Source of the DNA: Mesostigma viride
Taxonomy: Eukaryota; Streptophyta; Mesostigmatophyceae; Mesostigmatales; Mesostigmataceae
Direction: 5' to 3'
Length of the DNA stretch: 64,000 nt
Assembly: GCA_009746045.1 (NCBI GenBank)
Contig: RPFO01000213.1
Coordinates: forward strand, 10,342,858 to 10,406,857
Shown here: piece after piece, positions 31,901 through 40,105 of the stretch
Numbering within the stretch: the first letter of the stretch is position 1
Layout: each line of letters opens with the position of its first letter
Notes under the pieces: model-generated
What the model saw: the letters and a program-made list of their open reading frames with translations, nothing else
Databases searched by the model: none
What the model was told of the DNA's origin: nothing
Position numbers and translations under genes: made by a program

Positions 31901-34211
31901 GCTGCCACCAATGCCTTGGCGGCAGCCGGCACAGCAACAGAATTGCGAATAATCTGGAAAGCCTCTGCCCTATTTGCTAGCTTGTCGACAGTCAGTGTTC
32001 CCGACATGCCCTGGAGGGCGGACTCAGACAGGCTACCAGACATGATGCCCTTTGCCAGAAACATTACCACCGAGAAGGCGTCACCTGGCGAGCAGGACGA
32101 CAACGCCAGTTTCTGCTCGTAGTCGAGCGTTGCCTGGCTGATGTCTACCTTCCGATTCAGATCAAACTTTAGAATACTCACTGCATCTGCGACGAGGCGC
32201 ATTAGCCCCGTCTTCAGGAGATTCTTCTCAAGGCTAGCCATGAATTCTTCCCAGCTCCGGTCCTCCTTGTAGGCTATCTCGATCAGGTCGGATACGACCT
32301 TGTAACCCTCGGTGGCCAGCCGATTGCGCCTCAGCAATTCGATAGGCTTGGCTACCATGTCTTGGACATCACTGTGCCACTTGCGCAGGTTCAAAATAAA
32401 CTGTTCTTTCACCTTCTCTGATGGCTCAGGAGCCGCTGGAATCGGCGCAGGAATTCGCTCCTCGATCACCTTTTGCTCCTTCATCCAGAGGATGCGGGCA
32501 GCACGGTCTAGGCTTGCAGTGCGCAGCCCAGCCGCCTGTGATCCACTTGGCAGCTCCGCTGCACGGGCAGCTGCAGGTGCAGTTTCCTCCGCCGCAGTGT
32601 CCACCACTGCGGGGCTATCCTGCTTGGCAAATTCTTCGTTCAGATTCCTCTGAATCTCGCTCGCGGTGGGCTTGCGAAGTGTGCCCACGCCCTTCGAGCC
32701 CAGGGCTCCGAGATTCGGCAGCTTGATTTTGTGTTTGATTTTCGACGACGGCGTTGTCAGGCCCGTCCGGAACATTTTTGAAAATGTTCTTTCTTGAGTA
32801 CAAGTTGCAATAATGTGTTTTGGATACCAACGCTCTTCGTCGAGAGGCAAGTGCTTTGGTGCTACGCAGAGGAACACGCAGGCGGCTACCTCGTCCGCCG
32901 TCACGTTGCATTTATTTCTCATTAACTTATCATCGTGCATTGGACTTGCTTAACATAGTCCGAGATTCCTCGGCGCGACGCTAGATGCCGTTCACAAGAT
33001 TCCGTCGCAGCAAAGATGCTGACGGCGCGGCGTCCACACTAGGATTTAGGGTACTGAGTAGAACTACACAGTACAACTGAAGGAAGGAGAAGAATGCGGG
33101 GTGGAAATGAGTACGTGAGGGTGGGGTAGGGATGGGGTGTATTTGGAGGGGGGGGGGGATGGAGTTAAGTACGCATGGGTGGGTTGCGGGGAGGGGGGGG
33201 GGGGGAGAGGAAGGGAGGTAAGGAGCTCTGGGGGGCTGGGGGTGGGGGGAAATCAGTCAGTTACGTTCAGTGGGAGTGTTTGGGTGGTCCGATGAGCATT
33301 TTGGGGCTTCTGTTACCCCATGGCCCCCTTGGGAAAAATGTTCCTCCCCTTCGGGGCAGTGTCCCTTTTCAGTTCTTGCTTTTCAGGTCACCACCCCGTT
33401 TAAAACAGCAAGTGGAATTTTTTGCCAAATGAGTATGTCATCGTGGGTATACTATGGAGAAAGGCAGGGTTGTGTTTGTTTGCTTGTTTCCTTTTCTTCA
33501 ATTGATTGATTGCATACCCACGTGTGATGCCCCGAGTGCAAGGTGGGCGAGCAGATGGAGTGGAGTGCATGGGTGGTGGAAGGGGGGGTTGCGGGGTGCA
33601 GGCCAGAGAGATGGGCTTGGCGATGCCAAGTACCTGTTCGCTGGATGCCAAGTACCCATTTCCTCCCTTGCCCACCAGCGCCTGATCTGGACGTTGTTGT
33701 ACACTCGTGAGATGCGAGAACCCATGAATGACCCTAATAAGAATAAGCCTGTATGACCCTAATAAGAATAAGCCTATATGACCCTGATAAGAATAAGCCT
33801 ATATGGCCCTAATAAGAATAAGCCTATATGACCCTAATTAGAATAAGCCTTCTGCCGCACAGACTTTGGCCACGACAGACTCATCGTATAACCGACTCGG
33901 CAGTCTTGCGAGCTTCGGGTATAACAGACTCATAGTTTAGCACATTTGTGCGCTAGCGGACACATTTTCTAATGTACTCAAATAGTGTAGCAGACGTAGT
34001 GTCGAAACGAATCCTTGTCTCACAAGTTTATGGTGGAATATCGGCGTGCCACCTGGCGCCTTGTCCAGGCCGCGTGATCATGAGCGAGGCGGGCGAGGAG
34101 GGCCCCATCCGACCCAGCCACATGCGCGAGGCGCTTCGGAGGCTCAAACAGGCCGGCAAGGGCGCGCACCACAGCCCACCAAAGCTGTTCCGCAGGCAAG
34201 TGCCTTGGTGA
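25903..34211 (+). CDS. TAF11: Transcription initiation factor TFIID subunit 11
   Basis: Four exons, 25903-26108, 26252-26339, 26986-27085 and 34069-34211, give a 178-aa protein with matching phases (2, 0, 1) and GT-AG borders. The N-terminus is acidic and disordered (DEAGDGDEDGDLNIDDYGGG). The histone-fold domain follows: FTPEQMNRYEAFRRVKFAK, KAAVKRVMLNVLG, VIVVSGLAKMFVGDVVEM, PIRPSHMREALRRLKQAG. It matches animal TAF11 in order and in spacing between VVE and the HMREA motif. TAF11 pairs with TAF13 in TFIID at RNA polymerase II promoters. Intron 3 is 6983 nt because a full copia-type element sits in it, antisense. The coding sequence is intact, so the insertion must be spliced out if the gene works. 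Identification is by motif memory, not alignment. Confidence 0.92.
27194..27469 (-). repeat. 3' LTR
   Basis: 276 bp, running from AGTTGTACTG to TATTGCAACT in element sense, and preceded by the purine-rich CAAAGAAAAAGAAG. That tract is bracketed by CCGACT and AGTCGG, which could pair. Confidence 0.92.
27887..31525 (-). CDS. Pol polyprotein: integrase, protease-like, RT, RNase H
   Basis: The frame is 1212 codons with no internal stop, open from 31588; the first in-frame candidate start is GTG, so it probably begins by frameshift from gag. Order along the protein: HHCC zinc region (H89, H93, C121, C124); integrase core with D149, D202 and E232 (GIAERAVQ); a GRWLGPAKVI C-terminal module near 341. 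A retropepsin-like domain follows at 531-607, with LVDTQARTSIV and, 60 residues on, PPILGQNFL. RT has motif A MDFSKAFLNGD (D808) and FIHVDDVDCMG (D904, D905). RNase H has D1053, E1108, D1146 and a final SDALTK. RT and RNase H are copia-like. Canonical copia order is protease first, then integrase, so the protease-like domain is displaced. Confidence 0.92.
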   Translation of the reverse strand: MFTTNLAACDELGSCVDNNSAACIAAVLRSGLCTDIVTPAATRDHEPPPTSNAGTMQAGLMHVDRDDGGSLATPGEVLSLTAVAARLHHVLGHGTHAIRFARALAPGTKLASTVQSMYSGCHQCQSTAPKRARRHVKHPPLERGHLVCDILFQDQAVYLLGIDRFSHFVSVVPLKSQHVGDLLEGIDLLDSMFSMVTGMQFDQQFKWAAKEPGYEFVGTVGREDHESQGIAERAVQEFKLLATRRGDHMPHSEFSSRLLWALAVCRSLNNRVLMSTQDGVLVTAEGLQFGQYHDVVVDVYKDHLASRFQRLVQLDRRRGAYEPSVGHDVWLHKEGALGKRGRWLGPAKVISCDAAMRKCVVDYEGTEVTMAWNRVKPYMRDVEAWSRVLELYSDPSRLSSTVTPPSSSAPVCDNAGDSGTSAPSGEAELELQSGDYDDDVAVVAHHLHTLGVEQAESLRDSLPNLPPSGVGREDPCVGRDSTQGSSCLERPSRKGFLTLAVERLMRKPPTDALQNPVKAAMVSAFGTLGDQHGMRMLVDTQARTSIVSSLHYNPVRPSVHWECVTDFAGSTKFPVLGVIDVNVMGVLVEFCVVEGYSGPPILGQNFLVREDVWVNSTCLRREGHADLPLEDYAVMSDCQLVAVIGNIRHVNYARESDVPLVTQLLLPKRPSLASLGIGRHDVATQSPISYHDADVECQTEEGLDGWTKAIIASGERWLAYRAVEPVDEVPSGARLLRHKWTLERKLVPDTTTRVPFVRPVVLEFSGTSDLPDNAISAPGLIKDNWRMVLSFYLGQLNKGLPYESALMDFSKAFLNGDPKLAENVWAGTTRLYVRCPPLWQPIMGKKFLRLLKGVDGTVTGPRIWRLCLERLLLDVMHMYYHDLDPSLFVGSWEGQPVFVFIHVDDVDCMGPTPWLDWFCATVAQHFPVGKVIRRVLDKYVKFCGVDTMLTKDASGRYVMKLRAAGDYVQELITQLSSLTSQYIQPAECGSLRGKLNWLVSTVSPDLAVLARLPDDLMCSLSRNVMCKYISASPGLVLHGVDYERPIHLSAYCDSSLDSANISKLRGRCAAVVLLSNSATVHVPESSPSPFAWFSRLHRRVYVGSDTAEARAFCETAEELMYFRAVLRWCLKFCRVIPQVDTTIFTDSQSLIDFLADPYARTRKLDFLRAKEYSDAVSLYHVRDNDNISDALTKLYAKARPQYDKLRLVQATL
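31549..32775 (-). CDS. Gag polyprotein of the LTR element
   Basis: I chose ATG at 32775 (MFRTGLTTPSSK) because the frame upstream of it lies in the LTR; the frame itself opens at 32940. The product is 408 aa. A helical capsid-like middle (KWHSDVQDMVAKPIELLRRN, SWEEFMASLEKNLLKTGLM) is followed by two perfect CCHC zinc knuckles near residues 316-329 (CGRCQGTGHVWSDC) and 342-355 (CGACHQPGHFAKDC), then a basic tail. It packages the element RNA. The stop at 31549 overlaps the pol frame, which is open from 31588 and lies in the -1 frame, so pol is probably made by -1 frameshifting. No aspartic protease motif follows the knuckles, which is unusual for copia elements. Confidence 0.9.
   Translation of the reverse strand: MFRTGLTTPSSKIKHKIKLPNLGALGSKGVGTLRKPTASEIQRNLNEEFAKQDSPAVVDTAAEETAPAAARAAELPSGSQAAGLRTASLDRAARILWMKEQKVIEERIPAPIPAAPEPSEKVKEQFILNLRKWHSDVQDMVAKPIELLRRNRLATEGYKVVSDLIEIAYKEDRSWEEFMASLEKNLLKTGLMRLVADAVSILKFDLNRKVDISQATLDYEQKLALSSCSPGDAFSVVMFLAKGIMSGSLSESALQGMSGTLTVDKLANRAEAFQIIRNSVAVPAAAKALVAAGISDPLSSAAAPIARIHGAGEEKCGRCQGTGHVWSDCPANTKAGPNVRLCGACHQPGHFAKDCKHTRGPQGKKRPPKPAGNMRPKKAKWNKWQRQGNTQATPANTHVPVPAPSAAN
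32803..33078 (-). repeat. 5' LTR
   Basis: Apparently identical to the 3' LTR. The next bases inward are TGTACTCAAG, which do not start with the TGG expected of a full-length tRNA primer site; the primer is therefore unknown. An open frame in register with gag begins inside the LTR at 32940. Confidence 0.92.
33084..34068. other. Remainder of TAF11 intron 3, with a 25-nt minisatellite
   Basis: G-rich tracts occupy 33100-33260. From about 33727 to 33850 there are five copies of a 25-nt unit, ATGACCCTAATAAGAATAAG plus CCTAT. Splice acceptor TTGTCCAG ends at 34068. No coding was seen. Confidence 0.7.
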
Positions 34212-35340
34212 CGATGTTTGGGAGTGCCAACCGGGAAATAGGCTGTTAGGCGCATGGATAGGATAGAATAGGGACATAGGGCTTATTGCTACGTAGCGGC
34301 TAACTGAGAACTTGCTACTTAAATGCTTTCAGCAGTTATCCGCTCCGCACCAATTATCTTCTTTGCCAGGGCTGTTTGTGATTAACTGTGAACAGAATTG
34401 GTGGATACTTTTTTTCTCCTTCAAACCTTTCTGTGTGCAGCACGTACGCGTGGAGTGCCCATTGGGGGGGGTTACCCCATCTCGCGGATGGTTTCTCTCT
34501 TTATTGTCAGACCTGTGTGGGTGTTCCATCGGTGACCGACATGGCACGCACGACGCACATGGCCTATGTGGCGAACTTGTGTGCTCCTGTGCTTCCCCCC
34601 TCGTGCCATGTGGTACTGCTTCTCGGCGCAAGCAGGTAGTCTGAGACAAACGGGACAGCTGCGTGTGGCGCTGCAGTGGCCGGTTCCACAGAAGCAGAAG
34701 TCTTTTGTACATTCCTCAGCGATTTTGTCAATTTTTTCAGTAGTGTGCCTCCATTGGGAGGCCCCGATGCTCCTACACTTCTGATCCTACCATTCTGTGA
34801 TCCGTGTACTGATAGCATCATAGCATCTCATCGAACAACGACGGGCGGTGGCCACATGCCATGATGGGTTGCCTGAGAGTGGAGGGAAGGGTTGTTGTCA
34901 TGTCAGCTAGTCACATGGCACACCAAGGCAGGCAGTTGCGTTCTAGGGACCGTTGGTTGCCTTTTCGTGTGCGTCGAATGGGGTGCACCCTTGGGCTTGG
35001 AGCCATGGTCTTGCCTGTATCAGCTGCCAGCAAGGGTGGAAACACATGGTTGATGGTCGAAGGGACAGACGGCTCTATTCAAGGGATTGTCAAGGACAGA
35101 TCCCTTCGCAGGGGTGGTGCAATGCCCACTTGTTTAGTTTTTTTGTTGTTACCCTGGACACTAGTATTGCAGGCCTGCCCGTTGAAGAAATTAATTCCTT
35201 ACGACTGTGTGAATATTTAGGCAGAGCGCGGGCTGCTGGGTATCCGTTTTGGAGGACGCAGTGGTTTTGCTTATACCCTCGGTCGCTTGGTACTTTATTT
35301 ATCTATTTATTTATATCCAATATTTTACATTGTCATGCAA
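34212..35340. other. Intergenic region downstream of TAF11
   Basis: Several open frames of 70-130 codons overlap on both strands, but none has recognisable motifs or coherent composition. The TAF11 3' UTR must lie in the first part; I could not fix a polyadenylation site. Confidence 0.4.
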
Positions 35341-35348
35341 TGAGTAGG

Positions 35349-35806
35349 ATAGCATTTGTAGGACACCTTGCCCGCACCAGCCAGGTCGACACCACCCTTG
35401 GTCTGGCCGGCCCCCAGCGGCTTGGACAGCCAGGGCGGCACATTCTGACCTGGCCTGGCCCCGCGGACATTCCCAAAAGGGTAGGGAAACCTGTCACCAA
35501 CTACGTTCAGATGTTGCTGGACGACCTAGTGGTCCCAGCCCAGTTTGAGCACCGCATCCACTCTCTCTCCCGTCTTTGGACTGCCATGCAGGACAAGACG
35601 CGGTGGAAGAAGATTGCCAAGGCGCATACGCCCGACCCTGTGGGCAAGCCACCCCCCCCCAAGCGGAGGAGGCGTTTTGATGAGTAGTGCAGTTAGGATT
35701 TTCTAGATAGAGTTAGGATAGTTCGATCACGCGGCTTCCTCCACCCCATCCATCATGAAATATGTGCTACATGACCTCCCCACGGAGGCATTAAAAAATT
35801 AAATTA
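35349..35806 (+). pseudogene. 5'-truncated LINE copy, plus orientation
   Basis: It encodes IAFVGHLARTSQVDTTLGLA through PPPPKRRRRFDE with a stop at 35687. A 3' UTR of about 110 bp follows, ending GACCTCCCCACGGAGGCATT and an AT-rich tail. It is nearly identical to the 3' end of the minus-strand LINE, to which it is joined tail to tail. Confidence 0.85.
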
Positions 35807-35812
35807 AATTAT

Positions 35813-36930
35813 AACATGCCTCCGTGGGGAGGTCATGTAGCACATATTTCATGATGGATGGGGTGGAGGAAGCCGCGTGATCGAACTATCCTAACTCTAT
35901 CTAGAAAATCCTAACTGCACTACTCATCAAAACGCCTCCTCCGCTTGGGGGGAGGTGGCTTGCCCACAGGGTCGGGCGTGTGTGCCTTGACAATCTTCTT
36001 CCACCGCTCCTTGTCCTGCATGGCAGTCCAAAGACGGGAGAGAGAGTGGATGCGGTGCTCAAACTGGGCTGGGACCACGAGGTCGTCCAGCAACATCTGA
36101 ACGTAGTTGGTGACAGGTTTCCCTACCCTTTTGGGAATGTCCTTGGGGCCAGGCCAGGTCAGAATGTGCCGCCCTGGCTGTCCAAGCCGCTGGGGGCCGG
36201 CCAGACCAAGGGTGGTGTCGACCTGGCTGGTGCGTGCAAGGTGTCCTACAAATGCTATTCTACGCTGTCTAATCTCGTCCGAAACACGAGGCATGCCATG
36301 ATACAAAGACTCTGATGACGGACGCTCGGAAAAACCTACGTTAAGGACCTGCCGGAGCATCCTGTAAACTGTGCCGTCGAGCCGAGCTGCCAGTTTGGGT
36401 GGAAGGGTCCACGCCTCGGCGCCATACGTGAGCACCGTGAGGACGAGGACCTTGAAGAGCATGCGTTTGCGGTGCCCGTCCAGGCCCTTCGAGCGCCAGT
36501 AAGGTGTGAGCGAACGGAGCTTGGCCCAGGCGAGGGCGATGCGGGTGTCCACATCGTCGTCGGTGTCAGGAAGCCAGCTCCCCAACAGCTTGAAGCGGTC
36601 GCGGAACGGGACCTCCGTCCCGTCGAGCAGGCGCGGCAGCGGTGGTTTACTGGAGGCCCCTATCACCATCGCCTCAGTCTTGACACTAATCTCCAACCCC
36701 ACCGCCCGCGCCTCCAGGCCCAGGCAGTCCAGCCAGGTCTGAATGTGCTCGGGGCGCTCAATGAGGGTGGTATCATCCGCATAAATCAGGTCGGCAAGGC
36801 GGTACCCCGGTCTAACCCCGCCGTGCTCTTTCACGTTAAGGATGTCCAAGCCGGGCTCGAACCCCCGCCCCGCTCCCCCGCCCCGCTTTACTGCTCGGGG
36901 AGGTGTGCCACCAAAACCCCCCAAAACTGG
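35813..36930 (-). pseudogene. LINE reverse transcriptase, C-terminal part, minus orientation
   Basis: A 334-codon frame (35920-36924) contains RT motif C LADLIYADDTTLIERPE, then EISVKTEAMVIGASS, RFKLLGSWLPDTDDDVDTRI and YGAEAWTLPPKL, and the C-terminal VGHLARTSQVD region. The stop at 35920 is followed by the 3' UTR and tail. It lacks the N-terminal endonuclease and RT motifs A and B. Motif B-like sequence of the same orientation lies at 39552-39780, beyond a DNA-transposon insertion, so both pieces are probably one LINE. The frame itself is intact. Confidence 0.85.
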
Positions 36931-37410
36931 AATACACTGTTTTCAATATGAATTCAATTGAATTATGCCCAGCCATGATTAGGGGCCCTAAATAACATGT
37001 TTAGTGAGTTATCCATGCATTCATTGAAGGTTCTACCCCCAACCACGCGCCGGTATCGCGCTAAAAATAGAAAAAGACGCTAATTAGGGCACAGTATGCC
37101 CCAGCCAATGCACACATCAATTCAGGCCAGGAAGATATTGCCCAAGCAGGTCGTGGGTGGCCAACAATTAGAGCCACTCACAACCCATATCTGACATGCT
37201 TTAGAATTTTTATGCTCTTGCAAGTACAAAAACGCTGTTTTTCACACATGCCAAAAATAATAAAATACCAAACACATGTGAAATGGGCCAAACATGATAT
37301 TCAAAATTCCATTAGTCATCGACACACACGCTGGCAAAATCTGGCTGCATTTGGACAAGCGGTGTGGAAGTTATGCTCTTTGGCAGCATGCCACCTGGGC
37401 GTCCATTATA

Positions 37411-37640
37411 CTAGTCACTGTCACTATCACTGCCATCATCACAGTCTTCCCCACAGCAAACTGGGCAGAACCAGTCCCCATCAGGTACGCTGGGCAGGAG
37501 AGGGACCGTGCAGCTCAGGTGGAGCCCCCCATCGCACCCGGGTGTGCTGCACAGCAAGAAAGGGTCATCATCAGATGCATCGGTCTTAGAGCAGCGCAAG
37601 CAAGGGATGTGTGCAGTGTCATCATCATCCTCATTGCTGC
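37411..37640 (-). CDS. PHD-finger C-terminus of a transposon protein (partial)
   Basis: The minus-strand frame from about 37640 reads an acidic run (NEDDDDTA), then IPCLRCSKTDASDDDPFLLC, STPGCDGGLHLSC and VPDGDWFCPVC, and ends with an acidic DCDDGSDSDSD tail at 37411. The metal ligands fit C4HC3: CxxC, CxxxxC, HxxC, CxxC, with the usual Trp two residues before the last pair. Upstream, in other frames, lie basic segments KKTLEYKAEAARAWHVKRGH and VDTSPAALAQLDELRNKRKP, probably exons of the same protein. PHD fingers bind histone H3 tails. Its place inside a mobile element suggests a transposase-associated chromatin reader (inference). Confidence 0.7.
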
Positions 37641-38599
37641 CCGCCCCCGCCCCCCAGTAGCAGCCCCCACACCCCCATAGTGCACCCCCTTGCTGTAGGT
37701 GACCTGGCCCCTCTGGGCATCTACCTTGCCCTCATCCCAGCGATGGCCACGCTTCACATGCCACGCCCGGGCTGCCTCAGCCTTGTACTCTAGCGTCTTC
37801 TTGACCACCTGCTGGCTTCCTCTTGTTCCTCAGCTCATCCAGCTGTGCAAGGGCAGCGGGGGAGGTGTCTACACCCATAAGCAAACAGCTAGGCACCTCA
37901 TCTGCCCTTACCTGCCCTTGGCATGGCCAACCTTGCAAGCGCAAGCATAGCAACACGATCGCTAGGCATACATGCCAAGAGAGCATACACTATACTCAAC
38001 CCAAGGTTACCTTGTAAACTCAATGATTAGAACTCGGCAAATCTATGACCAAAAGCACATATAAATAACTATTACACACTGATGACGACACATGCTCAAG
38101 GTTGGGGGTCACTGTGACACGCACTGATGAGTTTCCTAGACGACCACCGGACAGGCGCTAAGGACCACTCAGTAACCAAGTATAAACACAATTACACTTT
38201 ACATGCCATCCAACATGCATCAAATACATGCTGAATATGTTATGAAGTACACAGGGGTGGCCACACACCTCATAGCCCTTAACCGTACCTCGAGCATGGC
38301 CAGACTTATAAGCATGTGAATAGCAATAATGATGATGGCACTAAAATGCCTTACCAGCATTTTCTATGTTTCTCCCAGGTTAGAGTGTAAGGTTTATGCC
38401 AACCAAGCTAACCAAAACAGCAACAACTCCTGAACTGCCCTACCTGAGATGGGCAACAAACTGGAACTATGGAGGGCAAGGAACCAAGGAGATCATGGCA
38501 TACAAAGCTTGCATGCAGTCAACCATGTCAACCATGGTTGGCTCAGCACATGGCAGTCTTGTCACATCATCATAACAAAGGAAAGCTCAAATAAACCAA

Positions 38600-39230
38600 T
38601 GGTGGTAGCTATCTACATGCAGTCACACAAATGCAATATCTCCAACATAATCGTCAATCAAACACTTCCTCCCCTGCACGATAAAATGGAAAGAAACCAT
38701 TGGCGGCCCTCCAGCGCATGAGCGCTGTGATGCCGCTGCGAAGAGAGGGTGCGTCACTCTCACACAACAAGAAGCGTCCATACGCACAACATCCTTGCCA
38801 GAACACGTTTTATGAAATGCCTTAAACCTTCCCGAAGAGCTATAGGTTGCGACTGAAGCGGCCCTGATCACGACATCGACGAAAACAATCTAAAGCTGCC
38901 AGGTATTCGACAACACAACGGCAAGCGACGGCGAGCTAGCTGGCGGAAACTGCCCAAAAAGAACCCAAAAAAACTCGAACGATGAGCTCATAGAAGAAAG
39001 CACTGATAGCCGATAACATTCGCGACAAATCTGTACCTCGCCCTCGTAAATCCCTCGCCCAGGCGCGCAACAACAGCGGTTATTCCATGGACAGGTCAGA
39101 CACGCACTGCGCAGGTCTGAACAATTACTTACCGATAAAGGCCGAAAATCTGGCAAAAAGCACCAGCTCGGTTTAGAATTCGATGCAACCGGTATTAATG
39201 CCTGCTTCACGGTCAGAACAACCCCCAAAA
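38600..39230 (-). pseudogene. Transposon coding remnant, copy 1
   Basis: Minus-strand peptides YSSSGRFKAFHKTCSGKDVV, then RMDASCCVRVTHPLFA (about 38870-38740), and a frame with LLLRAWARDLRGRGTD, SRMLSAISAFFYELIVR (about 39090-38940) are conserved with 43.69-44.07 kb. Stops interrupt this copy. The family was not recognised. Confidence 0.45.
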
Positions 39231-39551
39231 CTGCGAATTCACTGCCGCTATCACGAATTCTATTTTATTCCGCGCGACCAAAAAATGCAGTCTACCCCCC
39301 ATGCCGATGGCAGTAAAAGAAAGCAGCGATATTGTAAACCAGCTACTTGCCGCCACAACCCAACATCATTAAATCATCGTCTTCAACATTCGAGCATTTG
39401 TTTTGCGTTTCTCTAGCCCGACATTGCTAGTTTCGCCTAAACGCAGTCGCCATGGCCACTTCCGCAAGGGGTGCGCGCACCGTGCACCCACTTTTCACTT
39501 CACGGCGGTACCGCGAATTTTTTTGGCGCCAAAAAATTCGGCGGGCGCACG

Positions 39552-39785
39552 TCGGGGAGCGGCGAGCAGTAAAGCGCGCACGTGCCCGGCGCATGACGTG
39601 ATCCACAACAATAATGAACAGGTATGGGGACAGGACACAACCTTGCCACACCCCGTGGTGAAGGGGGAATGGTGGAGTAGTGCCCTCCGCAGTCCGCACT
39701 ACTGCCTGTGAGCCCTCATACAGTCGGCGAATGGCAGCAATAAACGCAGGTGGTGTAAACGCACGGAGGCATGTTATAATTTAAT
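39552..39785 (-). pseudogene. LINE RT fragment (motif B region)
   Basis: The minus-strand frame reads TPPAFIAAIRRLYEGSQAVV, then HHGVWQGCVLSPYLFIIVVD and HVMRRARAR. This is the RT segment (QGCxLSP..F) that normally precedes the LADLIYADD block found at 36.8 kb. The two are separated by the transposon copy at 36.9-39.5 kb. Confidence 0.75.
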
Positions 39786-40039
39786 TTAATTTAATTTAAT
39801 GCAATGAGTTGCCTTCTGGGCCCAGGTGGTAGAGGACAACGATCCCCCTTCCCAGTGGGGAGGAGGCGCGTCACCCACTGTGGGAAGAATTAACGCGCGG
39901 CGCGTGACCACTAGTGCTTGGCTTGCTTCGAGGCATGTCCCTTGGTTTGTTAGTTCAGGCATTAGACAGATATAGAATAGATCCGGTAGAATAGTTTGTC
40001 CATCCATCCATTGGGGTTAATACTCTGCACATGACTCCC

Positions 40040-40105
40040 CAGCGAGAGCACGTGTTTAATTAATTAATTAATTAATTAATTAATTAATTAATTAATTAAT
40101 TAGTT
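40040..40105 (+). repeat. (TTAA)n tail of a retroelement
   Basis: CTGCACATGACTCCCCAGCG AGAGCACGTG precedes about 50 nt of (TTAA)n. The terminus is the plus-strand equivalent of the one at 10957-11020, both with GGGGTTAAT and a GATGGATGG-type stretch nearby. Confidence 0.65.

Larger units (their letters stand above)
27194..33078 (-). mobile_element. Complete copia-type LTR retrotransposon (5885 bp) with permuted Pol
   Basis: Direct LTRs lie at 27194-27469 and 32803-33078 (276 bp each, apparently identical) and are flanked by the 5-bp target duplication GAAGG (27189-27193 and 33079-33083). In element sense the LTR starts AGTTG and ends CAACT. The internal region reads gag then pol on the minus strand. 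A polypurine tract lies directly before the 3' LTR (27470-27495, minus sense). Identical LTRs and open frames indicate a recent insertion. It sits antisense in TAF11 intron 3. Confidence 0.93.
36931..39548 (-). mobile_element. DNA transposon copy 1, inserted in a LINE
   Basis: The right half (38090-39540) is a diverged copy of 43000-44480, and the left end is related to 42218-42420 (ACGCGC.GGTATCGCGCTAAA with AGAAAAAGACGCTA). Near the right end lies the near-palindrome CGAATTTTTTTGGCGCC.. at 39513-39540. The left end begins about GGGGAGGTGTGCC. Outer borders are approximate. A 13-bp inverted match (GCTTTACTGCTCG) flanks the copy. Compared with copy 2 it keeps an extra region at 37.4-38.0 kb encoding a PHD finger. 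Confidence 0.65.

Noticed and set aside
27197-33075. LTRs with canonical TG...CA ends
   Set aside because: Flanking five bases do not match with those borders, whereas AG...CT borders give a perfect GAAGG duplication.
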